A stretch of DNA of 64,000 bases from contig NZ_RAWE01000012.1 in the NCBI RefSeq assembly GCF_003611695.1, positions 35,905 to 99,904 on the forward strand, in the 5' to 3' direction. This document shows positions 42,742-52,171 of this stretch, piece after piece. The translations under genes were made by a program, and so were the position numbers. How positions within the stretch are numbered: the stretch's first letter is position 1; every line of letters starts with the position of its first letter. Source of the DNA: Corallococcus carmarthensis (GTDB lineage Bacteria; Myxococcota; Myxococcia; Myxococcales; Myxococcaceae). Below the pieces are notes generated by a model that did no database searches, was not told where the DNA came from, and worked only from the letters and a program-made list of their open reading frames with translations.

Positions 42742-43317
42742 TCAGTCCCACCGTCCGGCGAGCACCCGTTGGAGGAGCTCGCGCTTGATGCGCCCACGAA
42801 ACCGTTCCAGCCGCATGGTGACCGTGCTCTTGCCCACGCCGAGCTGCTCGGCGATCTCCCGCGCGGAGAGCTGACCCTCGATGTAGAAGAGCTGCACGGT
42901 CTTCTTCTCCTCGCCTTCGGGCAGCTCCGCGATGAGCTGCCGCACCACCTCGATGTCGCGCTCCACCTGGAGCGTGGGCGGCAGGGCCGGCACCGTCTCC
43001 GGTGTCGGGTCCGCCCGTTCCTCCTCCAGCCGCTGGAGCAGGTTGCGGCGCTCCAGCCGCGTGCGCGCCCGGTTGCGCGCGATGGTCAACAGCCACGGGG
43101 TGAAGGCCCCCGCCGTCTTCAGCTGGGGCAGTCCCCGGAACGCCCGCACGTAGGACTCCTGGAGGATGTCCTCCGCCTCGTCGGGATCCAATGTGCCGAA
43201 ACCCGCGACCATCCGGGCCACGAGGGGACGGGTGAGGCGGTACAGCTCACTGAAGGCGGACGACTCCCCTTGCGTCGCGCGCCGAACCGCGTCCGTGACG
43301 TCGTCCGTCTCACCCAC
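42742..43317 (-). CDS. ECF-type RNA polymerase sigma factor
   Basis: 191 residues, GTG start at 43317 with AAGGAGG about 12 bases upstream. Region 2 (DEAEDILQESYVRAFRGLPQ, then FTPWLLTIARNRARTRLERR) and region 4 (SAREIAEQLGVGKSTVTMRL) are intact with a Glu-rich linker between. It heads the four-gene operon with the anti-sigma, metacaspase and lipoprotein genes. The target promoters are unknown; autoregulation is usual. Confidence 0.92.
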   Translation of the reverse strand: MGETDDVTDAVRRATQGESSAFSELYRLTRPLVARMVAGFGTLDPDEAEDILQESYVRAFRGLPQLKTAGAFTPWLLTIARNRARTRLERRNLLQRLEEERADPTPETVPALPPTLQVERDIEVVRQLIAELPEGEEKKTVQLFYIEGQLSAREIAEQLGVGKSTVTMRLERFRGRIKRELLQRVLAGRWD

Positions 43318-43422
43318 CTGCGAAGAAGACCTCCTTGGAACGAATCGGCCACGGGCCTGGATTCTTCCACCTGGCTTCGCGGGCTAGAATACGCCCTTCA
43401 CGTCCAGCGGAAGGGGCGGCTC

Positions 43423-43668
43423 ATGCGGCGGAAGCTGAGGGTGGCGCTGGTCTCGGTGGCCTGTCTCCTGGCGGCCTGTGGTCCCGCGGACGCCCCCTCG
43501 CAGGACAGCCCTCCGGAGGAGGTCAGCCCGGGGGACGTGGAGGACCCTGGCACGGCGGAGCATGAGCTCACGCCGTGCCTGAGCCAGTGCTACACGACCT
43601 GCGTGGGCAACACGCCCGAGGTCGTCGCGTGCCGGCAGGACTGCCGCGACGCGTGCGCCGGCGGTTGA
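43423..43668 (+). CDS. small Cys-rich lipoprotein
   Basis: 81 residues with AAGGGG upstream. Lipobox LAAC (C19). An acidic spacer (PPEEVSPGDVEDPGT) leads to a 30-residue tail with six Cys (PCLSQCYTTCVGNTPEVVAC, then DCRDAC), probably three disulfides. It is divergent from the ECF sigma operon across 105 bp, where it could be a target promoter. The function is unknown. Confidence 0.75.
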   Translation: MRRKLRVALVSVACLLAACGPADAPSQDSPPEEVSPGDVEDPGTAEHELTPCLSQCYTTCVGNTPEVVACRQDCRDACAGG

Positions 43669-43684
43669 GGCCGGCGGGGGAGCG

Positions 43685-44110
43685 TCAGGTCGCGAGCTTC
43701 GCCTTCAGCGTGATGTTCACGCCCGCGAGCGCCTTGGAGACGGGGCAGCCCTTCTTGGTCTCCTCGGCGATCTTCTGGAACTGGGCGTCATTGGCGCCGG
43801 GGACGGCGGCCTCGGTGCTCAGCGCGATGGTGGTGATGGCGAAGCCTTCACCCTGCTTCTCCAGCTGCACGTCCGCGTTCGTCTGGATGCGCGTGGGCTT
43901 CAGGCCCGCCTTCTCCAGCCCCACCGACAGGGCCATGGAGAAGCAGCCGGAGAGCGCCGCGCCAATGAGCTCCTCCGGGTTGCTGCCGGGCTGACCCTCG
44001 AAGCGGGTGCCGAGCGAGAAGGGGACCTCCGCGGCGTGTCCCGGCTTCATCGAACCCTTGCCGTCCTTCAGCCCGCCGTTCCACTGCGCACTGCCCTTGC
44101 TGATACCCAT
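43685..44110 (-). CDS. OsmC/Ohr-family peroxiredoxin
   Basis: 141 residues. The paired redox cysteines are C56 in AALSGCFSMAL and C122 in KKGCPVSKAL, and the N-terminus GSAQWNGGLKDGKG is OsmC-like. It reduces organic hydroperoxides in the cytosol. It is a single gene convergent with the Cys-rich lipoprotein. Confidence 0.93.
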   Translation of the reverse strand: MGISKGSAQWNGGLKDGKGSMKPGHAAEVPFSLGTRFEGQPGSNPEELIGAALSGCFSMALSVGLEKAGLKPTRIQTNADVQLEKQGEGFAITTIALSTEAAVPGANDAQFQKIAEETKKGCPVSKALAGVNITLKAKLAT

Positions 44111-44288
44111 GGCGTTCGTCTCCCCTTGAGCGGCGCGGCGGCCTGCCGCGTCCGTTGCGTTCGCGCGGCGGAAGGGTAGGCCGCTCGACGAAGCCCGGTG
44201 GCGCCGTTGAAGGCCCGGGGCCGGGTTCTGCCGTGGAGTGGACGCTCCCGCGCGCGAAGGCCTGGGTTCTGGACGGTTGGGGCTACCG

Positions 44289-44984
44289 TCAGGGACTGAC
44301 GGTGGGGCGCAGGAAGAGCAGGTAGTGGTCCGGCAGGTCGTTGTACTCGGAGACGACGGCGTAGCCCGCGGTCTGGGCGGCGGCGGCGAGCGGGGGACGC
44401 ATGGCCCTCAGGTGCGTCACCGCGATGCGGCCCTGGGGCGTGAGCGCGGCGCGCAGCCGGGTGAGGTAGTCCACCCGGTCCGAGAGGAAGTGGTCGACCT
44501 CCGACAGGAGGATCAGGTCATACGTTCCCGCTTCGAGGCCCGGCGCGTCCGGTTCCACCTTCCGCACCTCGACGTTCTTGCGTGCAAGGACCCGCTCGCG
44601 GAGCCGCCGGATGGCTTCGTCGTTGATGTCGGTGGCCACCACCCGCCCCGTGGGGCCCACCGCCTCCGCGAGCCGCTGCGTGAAGTAGCCCTGTCCCGCG
44701 CCGACGTCAGCGATGCGCTGCCCCGGAGCGATGCCCAGCGCGGCGATGAACTTCGCGGGCTGACGGGAGCGGTCGTACGCGGCATCGACGCCTTCGACGC
44801 CTCCCGTGCCATGCAGGTCCACGGGCTCTTCCGCCGCGGCGGCCTGCACCGACGCGGCAGGCGCTTCCGGTGGGCTTTCGGGCTTGCTCTCGGAGCGGCA
44901 GGCGCCAGCCGCCGTGGCCATGACGAGGCACAGGCACCACCGCGTCAGGGATTGGGACGTCACCCGTGCACGAAAGAGAGTCAT
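44289..44984 (-). CDS. exported SAM-methyltransferase-like protein (probable lipoprotein)
   Basis: 231 residues from the ATG at 44984. The N-terminus has a basic start, a hydrophobic run and AGAC, a modest lipobox, then a Ser/Pro/Ala linker. A class I methyltransferase domain follows: VDAAYDRSRQPAKFIAALGI, IADVGAGQGYFTQRLAEAVG (motif I), VVATDINDEAIRRL and LILLSEVDHFLSD. SAM is not normally present outside the cytoplasm, so export of this fold is odd; similar lipoproteins annotated as methyltransferases occur in Proteobacteria. The substrate is unknown. Confidence 0.82.
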   Translation of the reverse strand: MTLFRARVTSQSLTRWCLCLVMATAAGACRSESKPESPPEAPAASVQAAAAEEPVDLHGTGGVEGVDAAYDRSRQPAKFIAALGIAPGQRIADVGAGQGYFTQRLAEAVGPTGRVVATDINDEAIRRLRERVLARKNVEVRKVEPDAPGLEAGTYDLILLSEVDHFLSDRVDYLTRLRAALTPQGRIAVTHLRAMRPPLAAAAQTAGYAVVSEYNDLPDHYLLFLRPTVSP

Positions 44985-45088
44985 TGCGCTCACCAGGGCG
45001 GGAAAGGAACAGCCAGGGTCGAAGCCAGTCGTCAGGGTTGCGCAGGATATCGCTTTCTGCCGGACTGCGGGGTGCGAGGCATTCCCGC

Positions 45089-46411
<1,323 letters not shown>

Positions 46412-46508
46412 GTTCCCTGCTCTATGGGGCTCATCCCGGTCCCGCGATGACTGGCTGTTCCGCCCCTCGCGCGGGTGTTGAGTTGTGGGAAGGGCGCGCG
46501 CCCGCCGC

Positions 46509-46880
46509 TCAAGAAGTGAACACGGCGCGCCCGCAGCCATCCTCCTTCTTCTTGAAGAGCTCGTAGCCCTTGGGCGCGTCCTCCAGCGAGAAGCGGTGCG
46601 TGGCGAGGAACGCAGGGTCCAATTCGCCCTTCACCACGTGCTCCCGCAGGCGGTGCATGTACTTCTGCCCGTGCTGCTGCGCGGTGCGCAGGGTGAGGCC
46701 CTTGTTGATGATGGCGCCCGGCTTCATCGTCGGCAGGTAGCTGTCGATGAAGTGCGGGTCGGAGCCGCAGGTCGCCGACATGGTGACGCGGAGGATGGCG
46801 TCGTGCGGGTTGACGATCTCCGGGTCGGGGACGGTCTCCACGCGCAGGTCGTTCACTCCATTCCAGCAGAGGGCTCGCAT
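46509..46880 (-). pseudogene. zinc alcohol/formaldehyde dehydrogenase remnant with the central domain deleted
   Basis: 123 codons join the N-terminal 53 residues of a glutathione-independent formaldehyde-dehydrogenase-like ADH (MRALCWNGVNDLRVETVPDP, SATCGSDPHFIDSYLPTMKP) directly to its last 70 residues (INKGLTLRTAQQHGQKYM to KKKEDGC). A full enzyme is about 380 residues, so about 260 residues including the NAD-binding fold are missing. The join is in frame and has no stop. The zinc Cys remains but catalysis is impossible. It is preceded by the SRPBCC gene and probably once formed an operon with it. Confidence 0.85.
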
Positions 46881-46898
46881 GGCTTCGTGCTCCCGGGG

Positions 46899-47666
46899 TC
46901 AGTCCGCGCTCACGCGAGCGGAGGGGTTGTGGTCCAGCGTGGGCATCTCTCCGGTCTCCGCCAGGCTCTTGAACCGGCGCAGCGTCTTCATCATCTGCAT
47001 GGCGGGGATGGCGTGGAGCCGCTTCGCCAGCGCCTCCGCCAGTACGCCACCCGGCGGCGAGAAGGCGAGGTGCAGCGTCACCTCCGTTCCCCAGTTCGCG
47101 GGCGCGGGCTTGAAGCGCACCCAGCCCCCGGTCTCCATGGGGCTGTTCCCCGTGGACTCCCAGCGCATGAACTCCGGCGGACGGTCCTCCACCAGGTGGG
47201 AGTCCCAGCTCATCTCGCGTCCCAGCGGCCCGTGGACCTGCCAGTGCCGTCCGTCGCCGTCCGTGGGCGTGACGTCCGCGAAGTTCGCCATGAGGCGGCT
47301 CAGCGTGGAGGGCTCGCGCCACAGGCGGTACAGCACGTCCGCCGGACGGCCCACCGTGATGGTGCGCTCCACCTCCAGGAGGTGCTTGCCGCGCCGTGCC
47401 TCCCCACCCTTGAGCGCACGGCGTGCCCTCCGAGCCACCGTGGCCGGCGCATGCCGCCGGGAGCCCAGGCCCTGGTAGAGCAGGGCGCCGCCGGCCAGGG
47501 CCACCAGCGTCCCCCCGAGCGAGCGGCGTTTCAGGCCCAGGGACATCAGCGTCCCGGCGACCACCGCCGAAGCGGTCTTGCTCCACCGCTGGGAAAGGAG
47601 GTCCTCCCCGGAGGTGTTTTCCTGGGGCCGGGCCTCATGCAAGGCCATCGTTCGTGAGCTCGCCAT
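46899..47666 (-). CDS. SRPBCC-family (polyketide cyclase-like) membrane-associated protein
   Basis: 255 residues from the ATG at 47666, with GGAGG upstream. An N-terminal hydrophobic part (LSQRWSKTASAVVAGTLMSL, then LGGTLVALAGGALLYQGLGS) gives one or two membrane helices of the DUF2892-like type. Residues about 100-240 are an SRPBCC/Bet v1-like domain (HLLEVERTITVGRPADVLYR, WVRFKPAPANWGTEVTLHLA). It resembles stress-associated cyclase/dehydrase proteins that sit beside the ADH whose remnant follows. No ligand is known. Confidence 0.85.
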   Translation of the reverse strand: MASSRTMALHEARPQENTSGEDLLSQRWSKTASAVVAGTLMSLGLKRRSLGGTLVALAGGALLYQGLGSRRHAPATVARRARRALKGGEARRGKHLLEVERTITVGRPADVLYRLWREPSTLSRLMANFADVTPTDGDGRHWQVHGPLGREMSWDSHLVEDRPPEFMRWESTGNSPMETGGWVRFKPAPANWGTEVTLHLAFSPPGGVLAEALAKRLHAIPAMQMMKTLRRFKSLAETGEMPTLDHNPSARVSAD

Positions 47667-47784
47667 GGTTCCTCCCGGCCTGACATGCACATGCGTCAGG
47701 CACTCCCCGCGAAGCTTTGGGCACGGCGGCTGCGGAACAACCGTGCCCGGAGCCGGGCCGTGGGGAGAGGCGGTTCGGCGTTCC

Positions 47785-49026
47785 TCAGTGAAGGGGCGGA
47801 GCGGCCGGCGAGTGGATGTGCTCGGGACGGACGCCCAGGCCGATCAGTCGCCCCGGGATGCGGCGCAGCGCCGGGATGCGCTGCAGCAGGCGGAGGGTAA
47901 GCGGCAGCCCACCGGTGTTGAAGGCCCGGCCCTGGAGCGAGCGCTCCACCACGCGGTTCTGGATGAGCACCTGGGCCCGTTGGGTGAGGCGAGTGGGGAG
48001 CTCGCGGCGCTGCTGGACGCGGCGCAGGTCCCGGGTCGTGACGTTCCGGGCTAGCAGGGGGCCCGCGAGCAGGTTGGCGGTGGCCACGGCGTCCTGCACC
48101 GCCAGGTTGATGCCCACGCCGCCCACGGGTGACATCGCGTGCGCCGCGTCGCCAATGCACAGCAGGCCGGGCTGATACCAGGTGCGCAGGCGATCCACCC
48201 GCACGGTCAGCAGCTTCACGTCGTCCCAGCTTGTGACCTCTCCTGCGCGGTCGGCGAGGAACGGCATCGACTTCGAGAAGTCGGCCCGGAAGGCGTCCAG
48301 TCCGCGCGCTTGAACGGACTCGATGCCTCCCTTGCGGATGACCCGGCCGCACTGCCACTGGTCACGCCGGTTGATGAGGAGGAAGAACTCTCCGCGCACG
48401 AAGCGGCCCAGCGGCGGATCCAGATCCTCGGGCCTGCGCGACACGCGAAACCAGAGCACGTCCATGGGGGCGCCCAGGACCTTCACCTTCAGGCCGGACT
48501 GCTCGCGCAGCGTGGACTTCCGGCCGTCCGCCGCCACCACCAGCGACGCGCGCACCTCCAGCGGACCCTCCGGCGTGCGCGCGCGGACCCCGACCGTCTG
48601 GCCCTTGCCGTCACGCACGAGGTCCGTCACCTCCGTGCGGCGCAGCAGCTGGAAGCCGGGGTACAGGGCCGCCTTGCGCGCGATGAAGTCGAGCAGGTCC
48701 CACTGCGGCATCAACACGAGGTAGCGCGCGTGCGTGGGGAGGTGGCGGAAGTCCCCCACGGTGAGGAGGTGCGCGCCGATCTGGAAGCGCAGGTCCAGGA
48801 GCTCCGAGTGGGGAAGGGCCAGCAGCTCGTCCAGCCATCCCAGCTCGTGCATCAGCTCCAGCGTGGACGGGTGGAGGGTGTCGCCCCGGAAGTCGCGAAG
48901 GAAGTCCGCGTGCTTCTCCAGCACCTTCACCTCCACGCCGGCCCTGGCCAGGAGCAACCCCAGCAGCATCCCCGCCGGGCCTCCGCCCGCGATGCAGCAC
49001 TGCGTGGTGAGCGTCGGGTCGGCCAT
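47785..49026 (-). CDS. FAD-dependent aromatic monooxygenase-like protein (UbiH/PHBH family)
   Basis: 413 residues from the ATG at 49026, with CGGAGG upstream. The FAD loop is CCIAGGGPAGMLLGLLLARA (residues about 9-28), the DG motif is VVAADGRKSTLRE, and the second FAD motif is LLCIGDAAHAMSPVGGVGIN. These three together define group A flavin monooxygenases. The substrate is unknown. It is not next to ubiquinone genes. Confidence 0.9.
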   Translation of the reverse strand: MADPTLTTQCCIAGGGPAGMLLGLLLARAGVEVKVLEKHADFLRDFRGDTLHPSTLELMHELGWLDELLALPHSELLDLRFQIGAHLLTVGDFRHLPTHARYLVLMPQWDLLDFIARKAALYPGFQLLRRTEVTDLVRDGKGQTVGVRARTPEGPLEVRASLVVAADGRKSTLREQSGLKVKVLGAPMDVLWFRVSRRPEDLDPPLGRFVRGEFFLLINRRDQWQCGRVIRKGGIESVQARGLDAFRADFSKSMPFLADRAGEVTSWDDVKLLTVRVDRLRTWYQPGLLCIGDAAHAMSPVGGVGINLAVQDAVATANLLAGPLLARNVTTRDLRRVQQRRELPTRLTQRAQVLIQNRVVERSLQGRAFNTGGLPLTLRLLQRIPALRRIPGRLIGLGVRPEHIHSPAAPPLH

Positions 49027-49202
49027 GGTGGTTCCTCCGGGGGAAAGGTTCCAACCCGCCACGGAGCGCCACACCTGGAGCCACGGCCGATGCGGCGTGC
49101 GGTGTCCGACAATCCCTCTCCACCCCAAGGGCCCGGCTGTCGCCTGGCGGTCCGTTGATGTGAATGCCTTTGCCCCATGGCTCCCGGACCCGCTTTCGTC
49201 GG

Positions 49203-49709
49203 ATGCCTTCCCCCAGCAACGCGCCTTCACGCCGTCAGGTCGTGGGCGGGCTGGACATCCTGGACATCACCGCCGAGCAGTTCGACTGGACGGTGAAGAC
49301 GAACCTCTACGCGATGTTCTGGATCACCAAGGCCGCGGTGCCGCACCTCAAGCCGGGCTCCGCCATCATCAACACCACGTCGGTGAACGCGTATGACCCG
49401 TCGGAGAACCTGCTCGACTACGCGATGACCAAGGGCGGCATCATGATCTTCACCAAGGCCCTGGCGAAGCAGCTGGCGAAGCAGGGCATCCGGGTGAACG
49501 GCGTCGCGCCGGGGCCGTTCTGGACGCCGCTCCAGGTGAGCGGAGGCCAGACGCAGGAGAACCTGGTCAAGTTCGGGGAGAACACGCCCATGGGCCGCCC
49601 CGGCCAGCCGGCGGAGCTCGCCTCCGTGTACGTGGAGCTTGCCAGCGCCCAGGCCAGCTACACCACCGGGCAGATCTACGGCGCGTCTGGCGGACGCGGC
49701 AATCCCTGA
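49203..49709 (+). pseudogene. short-chain dehydrogenase lacking its N-terminal half
   Basis: Up to 168 codons. From about 49243 the sequence matches the second half of a YhxD-like [37 protein letters not shown], the active-site YAMTK, and [14 protein letters not shown]. The GxxxGxG cofactor motif and the first 110-130 residues are missing, and the upstream DNA is not coding for them. It is therefore probably broken. Its last codons and stop lie in the direct repeat that borders the toxin cassette. Confidence 0.8.
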
Positions 49710-49717
49710 CGCGTCCT
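49690..49717. repeat. 28-bp direct repeat, left copy
   Basis: Starts GCGGACGCGGCAATCCCTGA and ends CGCGTCCT. It matches 26 of 28 bases of 51399-51426. It covers the last codons and stop of the SDR remnant and borders the toxin/immunity cassette. Confidence 0.85.
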
Positions 49718-49748
49718 GGTCGGATGACTCGGGCGCTCACCAGCCAGG

Positions 49749-50504
49749 TCAAGGCGCCCCACGCCCGCCGATTTCGGGGAAGCGCCCGTAGGCCCGCTTG
49801 AGCGTTTCCAGATGGGCGGGGTCGTCCAGGTCGAGGGGCGACTCGGTGAGCTGCACGATCCACCCGCCCGTCGCGGTGCGCCGCGCTCGAGAGAGCAAGT
49901 CCGTGTCGCGAGCAGGATCCGGAAACCCGATGGCCCCTGCGGAAGCGGCCGACCAGTAGTTCAGCCAGCCAAGGTAGTAGGGAATCTCGGGCGAACGGAT
50001 GTGCTGGAAAAGCTTCAGGGCGGGCAACCCCCGGCGTGGGGACGGTGGTCCTTCCAGTGTGGGGGCGACCTGATACGCGATGTCCAGAGCAGCGCCGTCC
50101 GGCGTTGCCTGTCCCCAGTATGCGCGTACGCCCTCTGCCACAGCTTCAAGCACGTCCGCTGCTGCCGTGACGACGGGCGCGTCCAATGGCAACTTCGCAT
50201 GGACCTGGAACTGTGGTTGACCGCCAGCGCTCGCGCTGGCGAATCGTCGCAGCCCGGAAATAGTCACGGGGTGGCTCTCGTCGCCATTGCATAGCAATGG
50301 GAGCTTTCCGCGTGTTGCTGCCTCAGCGAGCCAGGCTTCGCGTTGCAGTACCTCAATGGGACGCCCTTCTTTGTCTATTTCCCAATCCAAGCGCAAGCCA
50401 GGCAGCGCCAGCTCCACACCACGGACGACAGCGAGTGTCCGGCCGTCATCCCGCACGAGCGCGGGCGCGTAGACGTTCAGCTCGAGGCGTTTTCGTGTGG
50501 TCAT
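49749..50504 (-). CDS. DUF5953-like protein, probable immunity partner
   Basis: 251 residues; the ATG at 50504 overlaps the toxin-like gene stop (ATGA). No signal peptide is present, so it is cytoplasmic. The sequence (YAPALVRDDGRTLAVVRGVE, LKLFQHIRSPEIPYYLGWLN) resembles myxobacterial DUF5953 proteins by eye. It is immediately downstream of, and coupled to, a lipoprotein with a nuclease-like domain, which is the layout of SitA (toxin) and SitI (immunity). Local base composition is less GC-rich than the neighbours. The immunity role is inferred from context. Confidence 0.72.
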   Translation of the reverse strand: MTTRKRLELNVYAPALVRDDGRTLAVVRGVELALPGLRLDWEIDKEGRPIEVLQREAWLAEAATRGKLPLLCNGDESHPVTISGLRRFASASAGGQPQFQVHAKLPLDAPVVTAAADVLEAVAEGVRAYWGQATPDGAALDIAYQVAPTLEGPPSPRRGLPALKLFQHIRSPEIPYYLGWLNYWSAASAGAIGFPDPARDTDLLSRARRTATGGWIVQLTESPLDLDDPAHLETLKRAYGRFPEIGGRGAP

Positions 50505-51367
50505 CGTTTGCATCCCGTGACGACGATCTGGAGGCTGGAATCCAGTCGGATCAGCGCTTCCTTGTGTGCGGCACTGCTCACCCCAACGACGAAGCGATAC
50601 CCACATGCCTCCGCGATGTTCCGATCCTCCTGGAACTCTTCCACCTGCTGTTCGATCACCCGTTCTCGCAGGTAGTCACTGTACGTATCGAATTGATACG
50701 TCTTGATCTCCCACAGCACACGCACGCCGACTTGCAGCGCATCAAAGCGCTTGCCGTTTACGAGCACGTCGTTACCGGGGTAGCGGTTGGGTGGGAATTT
50801 GTCGGCGCATTCGTTGTGCGCGTTGTCCTCGCCTGCGTGAGGTACCGGTACAGGCTCGCAACTGGCGCGCCGCGTCCTATCCACAGGCATGGGGGGCATC
50901 GGGGGCGGCCAGTCCTTCCCCGCTGGCTCCGGTTCCAACTCGGGCTTCCGCTTCGCTACAGCATCTCGGGATGCAACCATCGTTCCTCGTGAGGTCCCTG
51001 CTTCCTCGGGGTAGAGATGGCGTAGCTCATACGCATCCAGTTCCTCCTTGATCTCCGGAGCCGCCAGCACGCAGAACCCGAGTCCCACGGCAGCGGCGCC
51101 CGTGGATGCGACCGCGCATCTCCCCGTGTTGTCGTGGAACTCGACCCGGTCATGGTCGAGCGCCTGATAGCACCGCTCCACCAACACGGGCCAAGGCCGA
51201 GAAACTTCGCGAACAACGCACCGCCCACCGTCCCTCCAGGGCAGCGCCGCGGCTCGCTGAAGGTTGGCAAGCCGCGGACCGTTGGCGGCGGGCTCCTTCG
51301 TGATGGGCTCTGTCGCAGCACAGCCCGAAATGAGAAGCAGGATTGCGATACACGCGCCGAAATGCAT
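50501..51367 (-). CDS. DUF6310-like lipoprotein with PD-(D/E)xK nuclease-type domain; candidate SitA-type toxin
   Basis: 288 residues from the ATG at 51367 (a GTG two codons earlier is possible). A clear lipoprotein signal LLLISGC is followed by a variable N-terminal domain with a hydrophobic stretch and a Pro/Glu-rich linker (KRKPELEPEPAGKDWPPPMP). The C-terminal 100 residues (CADKFPPNRYPGNDVLVNGK, FDALQVGVRVLWEIKTYQFD) carry D-x(n)-E-x-K, a restriction-endonuclease core. This matches DUF6310 as I recall it. SitA toxins of myxobacteria are lipoproteins with C-terminal toxin domains passed between cells by outer-membrane exchange. The overlapping downstream gene is the likely immunity gene. 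Confidence 0.78.
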   Translation of the reverse strand: MHFGACIAILLLISGCAATEPITKEPAANGPRLANLQRAAALPWRDGGRCVVREVSRPWPVLVERCYQALDHDRVEFHDNTGRCAVASTGAAAVGLGFCVLAAPEIKEELDAYELRHLYPEEAGTSRGTMVASRDAVAKRKPELEPEPAGKDWPPPMPPMPVDRTRRASCEPVPVPHAGEDNAHNECADKFPPNRYPGNDVLVNGKRFDALQVGVRVLWEIKTYQFDTYSDYLRERVIEQQVEEFQEDRNIAEACGYRFVVGVSSAAHKEALIRLDSSLQIVVTGCKR

Positions 51368-51398
51368 GGTCACGGTCTTTTATCGAAGGAAGGGCGCT

Positions 51399-51426
51399 GC
51401 GGACACGGCAATCCCTGACGCGCCCT
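51399..51426. repeat. 28-bp direct repeat, right copy
   Basis: Starts GCGGACACGGCAATCCCTGA and ends CGCGCCCT, differing from 49690-49717 at two bases. Its last two bases lie in the stop codon of the hemolysin III-family gene. Confidence 0.85.
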
Positions 51427-52063
51427 ACCGCCCCACGAAGTCCATCAGCACGGCGTAGTGCGTGGCGGCCGCGGCGACGACCATGAGGTGGAACAGCTCG
51501 TGGTAGCCGAACACGTGGGGGACGGGGTCTGGCCAACGGCGCGCGTACACCACCGCGCCCACGGCGTAGAGCACGGCCCCGAAGAACAGCCACCCCACGC
51601 GGCCCGGGCCCATCACCCCCGGGAGGTGCCACATCACCGGGGCCGCCACGCAGCCCAGGGCCACGTAGAGCCCCGAGCGCAGCCCTCGTGACGCGGAGAT
51701 GCCCGCGAGCGTGAGCGTGGCGCCCGTCAGCGCTGCGCCCCACATGAGCCAGAGCAGCCGCTGGCTCCAGCCGCCCATGGGGGCCAGCGTCGCCATGGGC
51801 GTGAAGCTCCCCGCGATGAGGATGAAGATGGCGGCGTGGTCGAACCGCCGGATCCGCTGGTACGTCGCCGCGCTCCAGGTGGGCCAGTGGTAGCCCCCGC
51901 TCACGCCGAACATCAGGACCAGGCTGCCGCCGAACACCAGGTTCGCCACGTACTGCGCGCCCTGCACCGGCACCAGCGCCATCCGCACGCAGCCCAGCAG
52001 CGCCGCCACGAACGCGATCATGTGCGACAGGCCGCGCAACCGGGGCTTCACACTCTCTTCCAT
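51425..52063 (-). CDS. hemolysin III / PAQR-family membrane protein
   Basis: 212 residues from the ATG at 52063; ATGs at 52090 and 52141 would give longer forms without better ribosome sites. Seven hydrophobic segments and the family motifs SGGYHWPTW, FDHAAIFILIAGSFTPM and GYHELFHLMVVAAAATHY give the conserved His/Asp metal site. PAQR-like proteins are inner-membrane hydrolase-like enzymes; the bacterial function is unclear. Its 3' end touches the right direct repeat of the toxin cassette. Confidence 0.9.
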   Translation of the reverse strand: MEESVKPRLRGLSHMIAFVAALLGCVRMALVPVQGAQYVANLVFGGSLVLMFGVSGGYHWPTWSAATYQRIRRFDHAAIFILIAGSFTPMATLAPMGGWSQRLLWLMWGAALTGATLTLAGISASRGLRSGLYVALGCVAAPVMWHLPGVMGPGRVGWLFFGAVLYAVGAVVYARRWPDPVPHVFGYHELFHLMVVAAAATHYAVLMDFVGR

Positions 52064-52171
52064 GCGGTGCTCGTACTTCCGGCACGTCATGGCTTCGTCA
52101 GCGTCCGCGCGTCTGCGCGCTCCGGACGTCGCGTTCTCCACGCATCGCCCTGGCGGAGTGTCCTCGGGACG

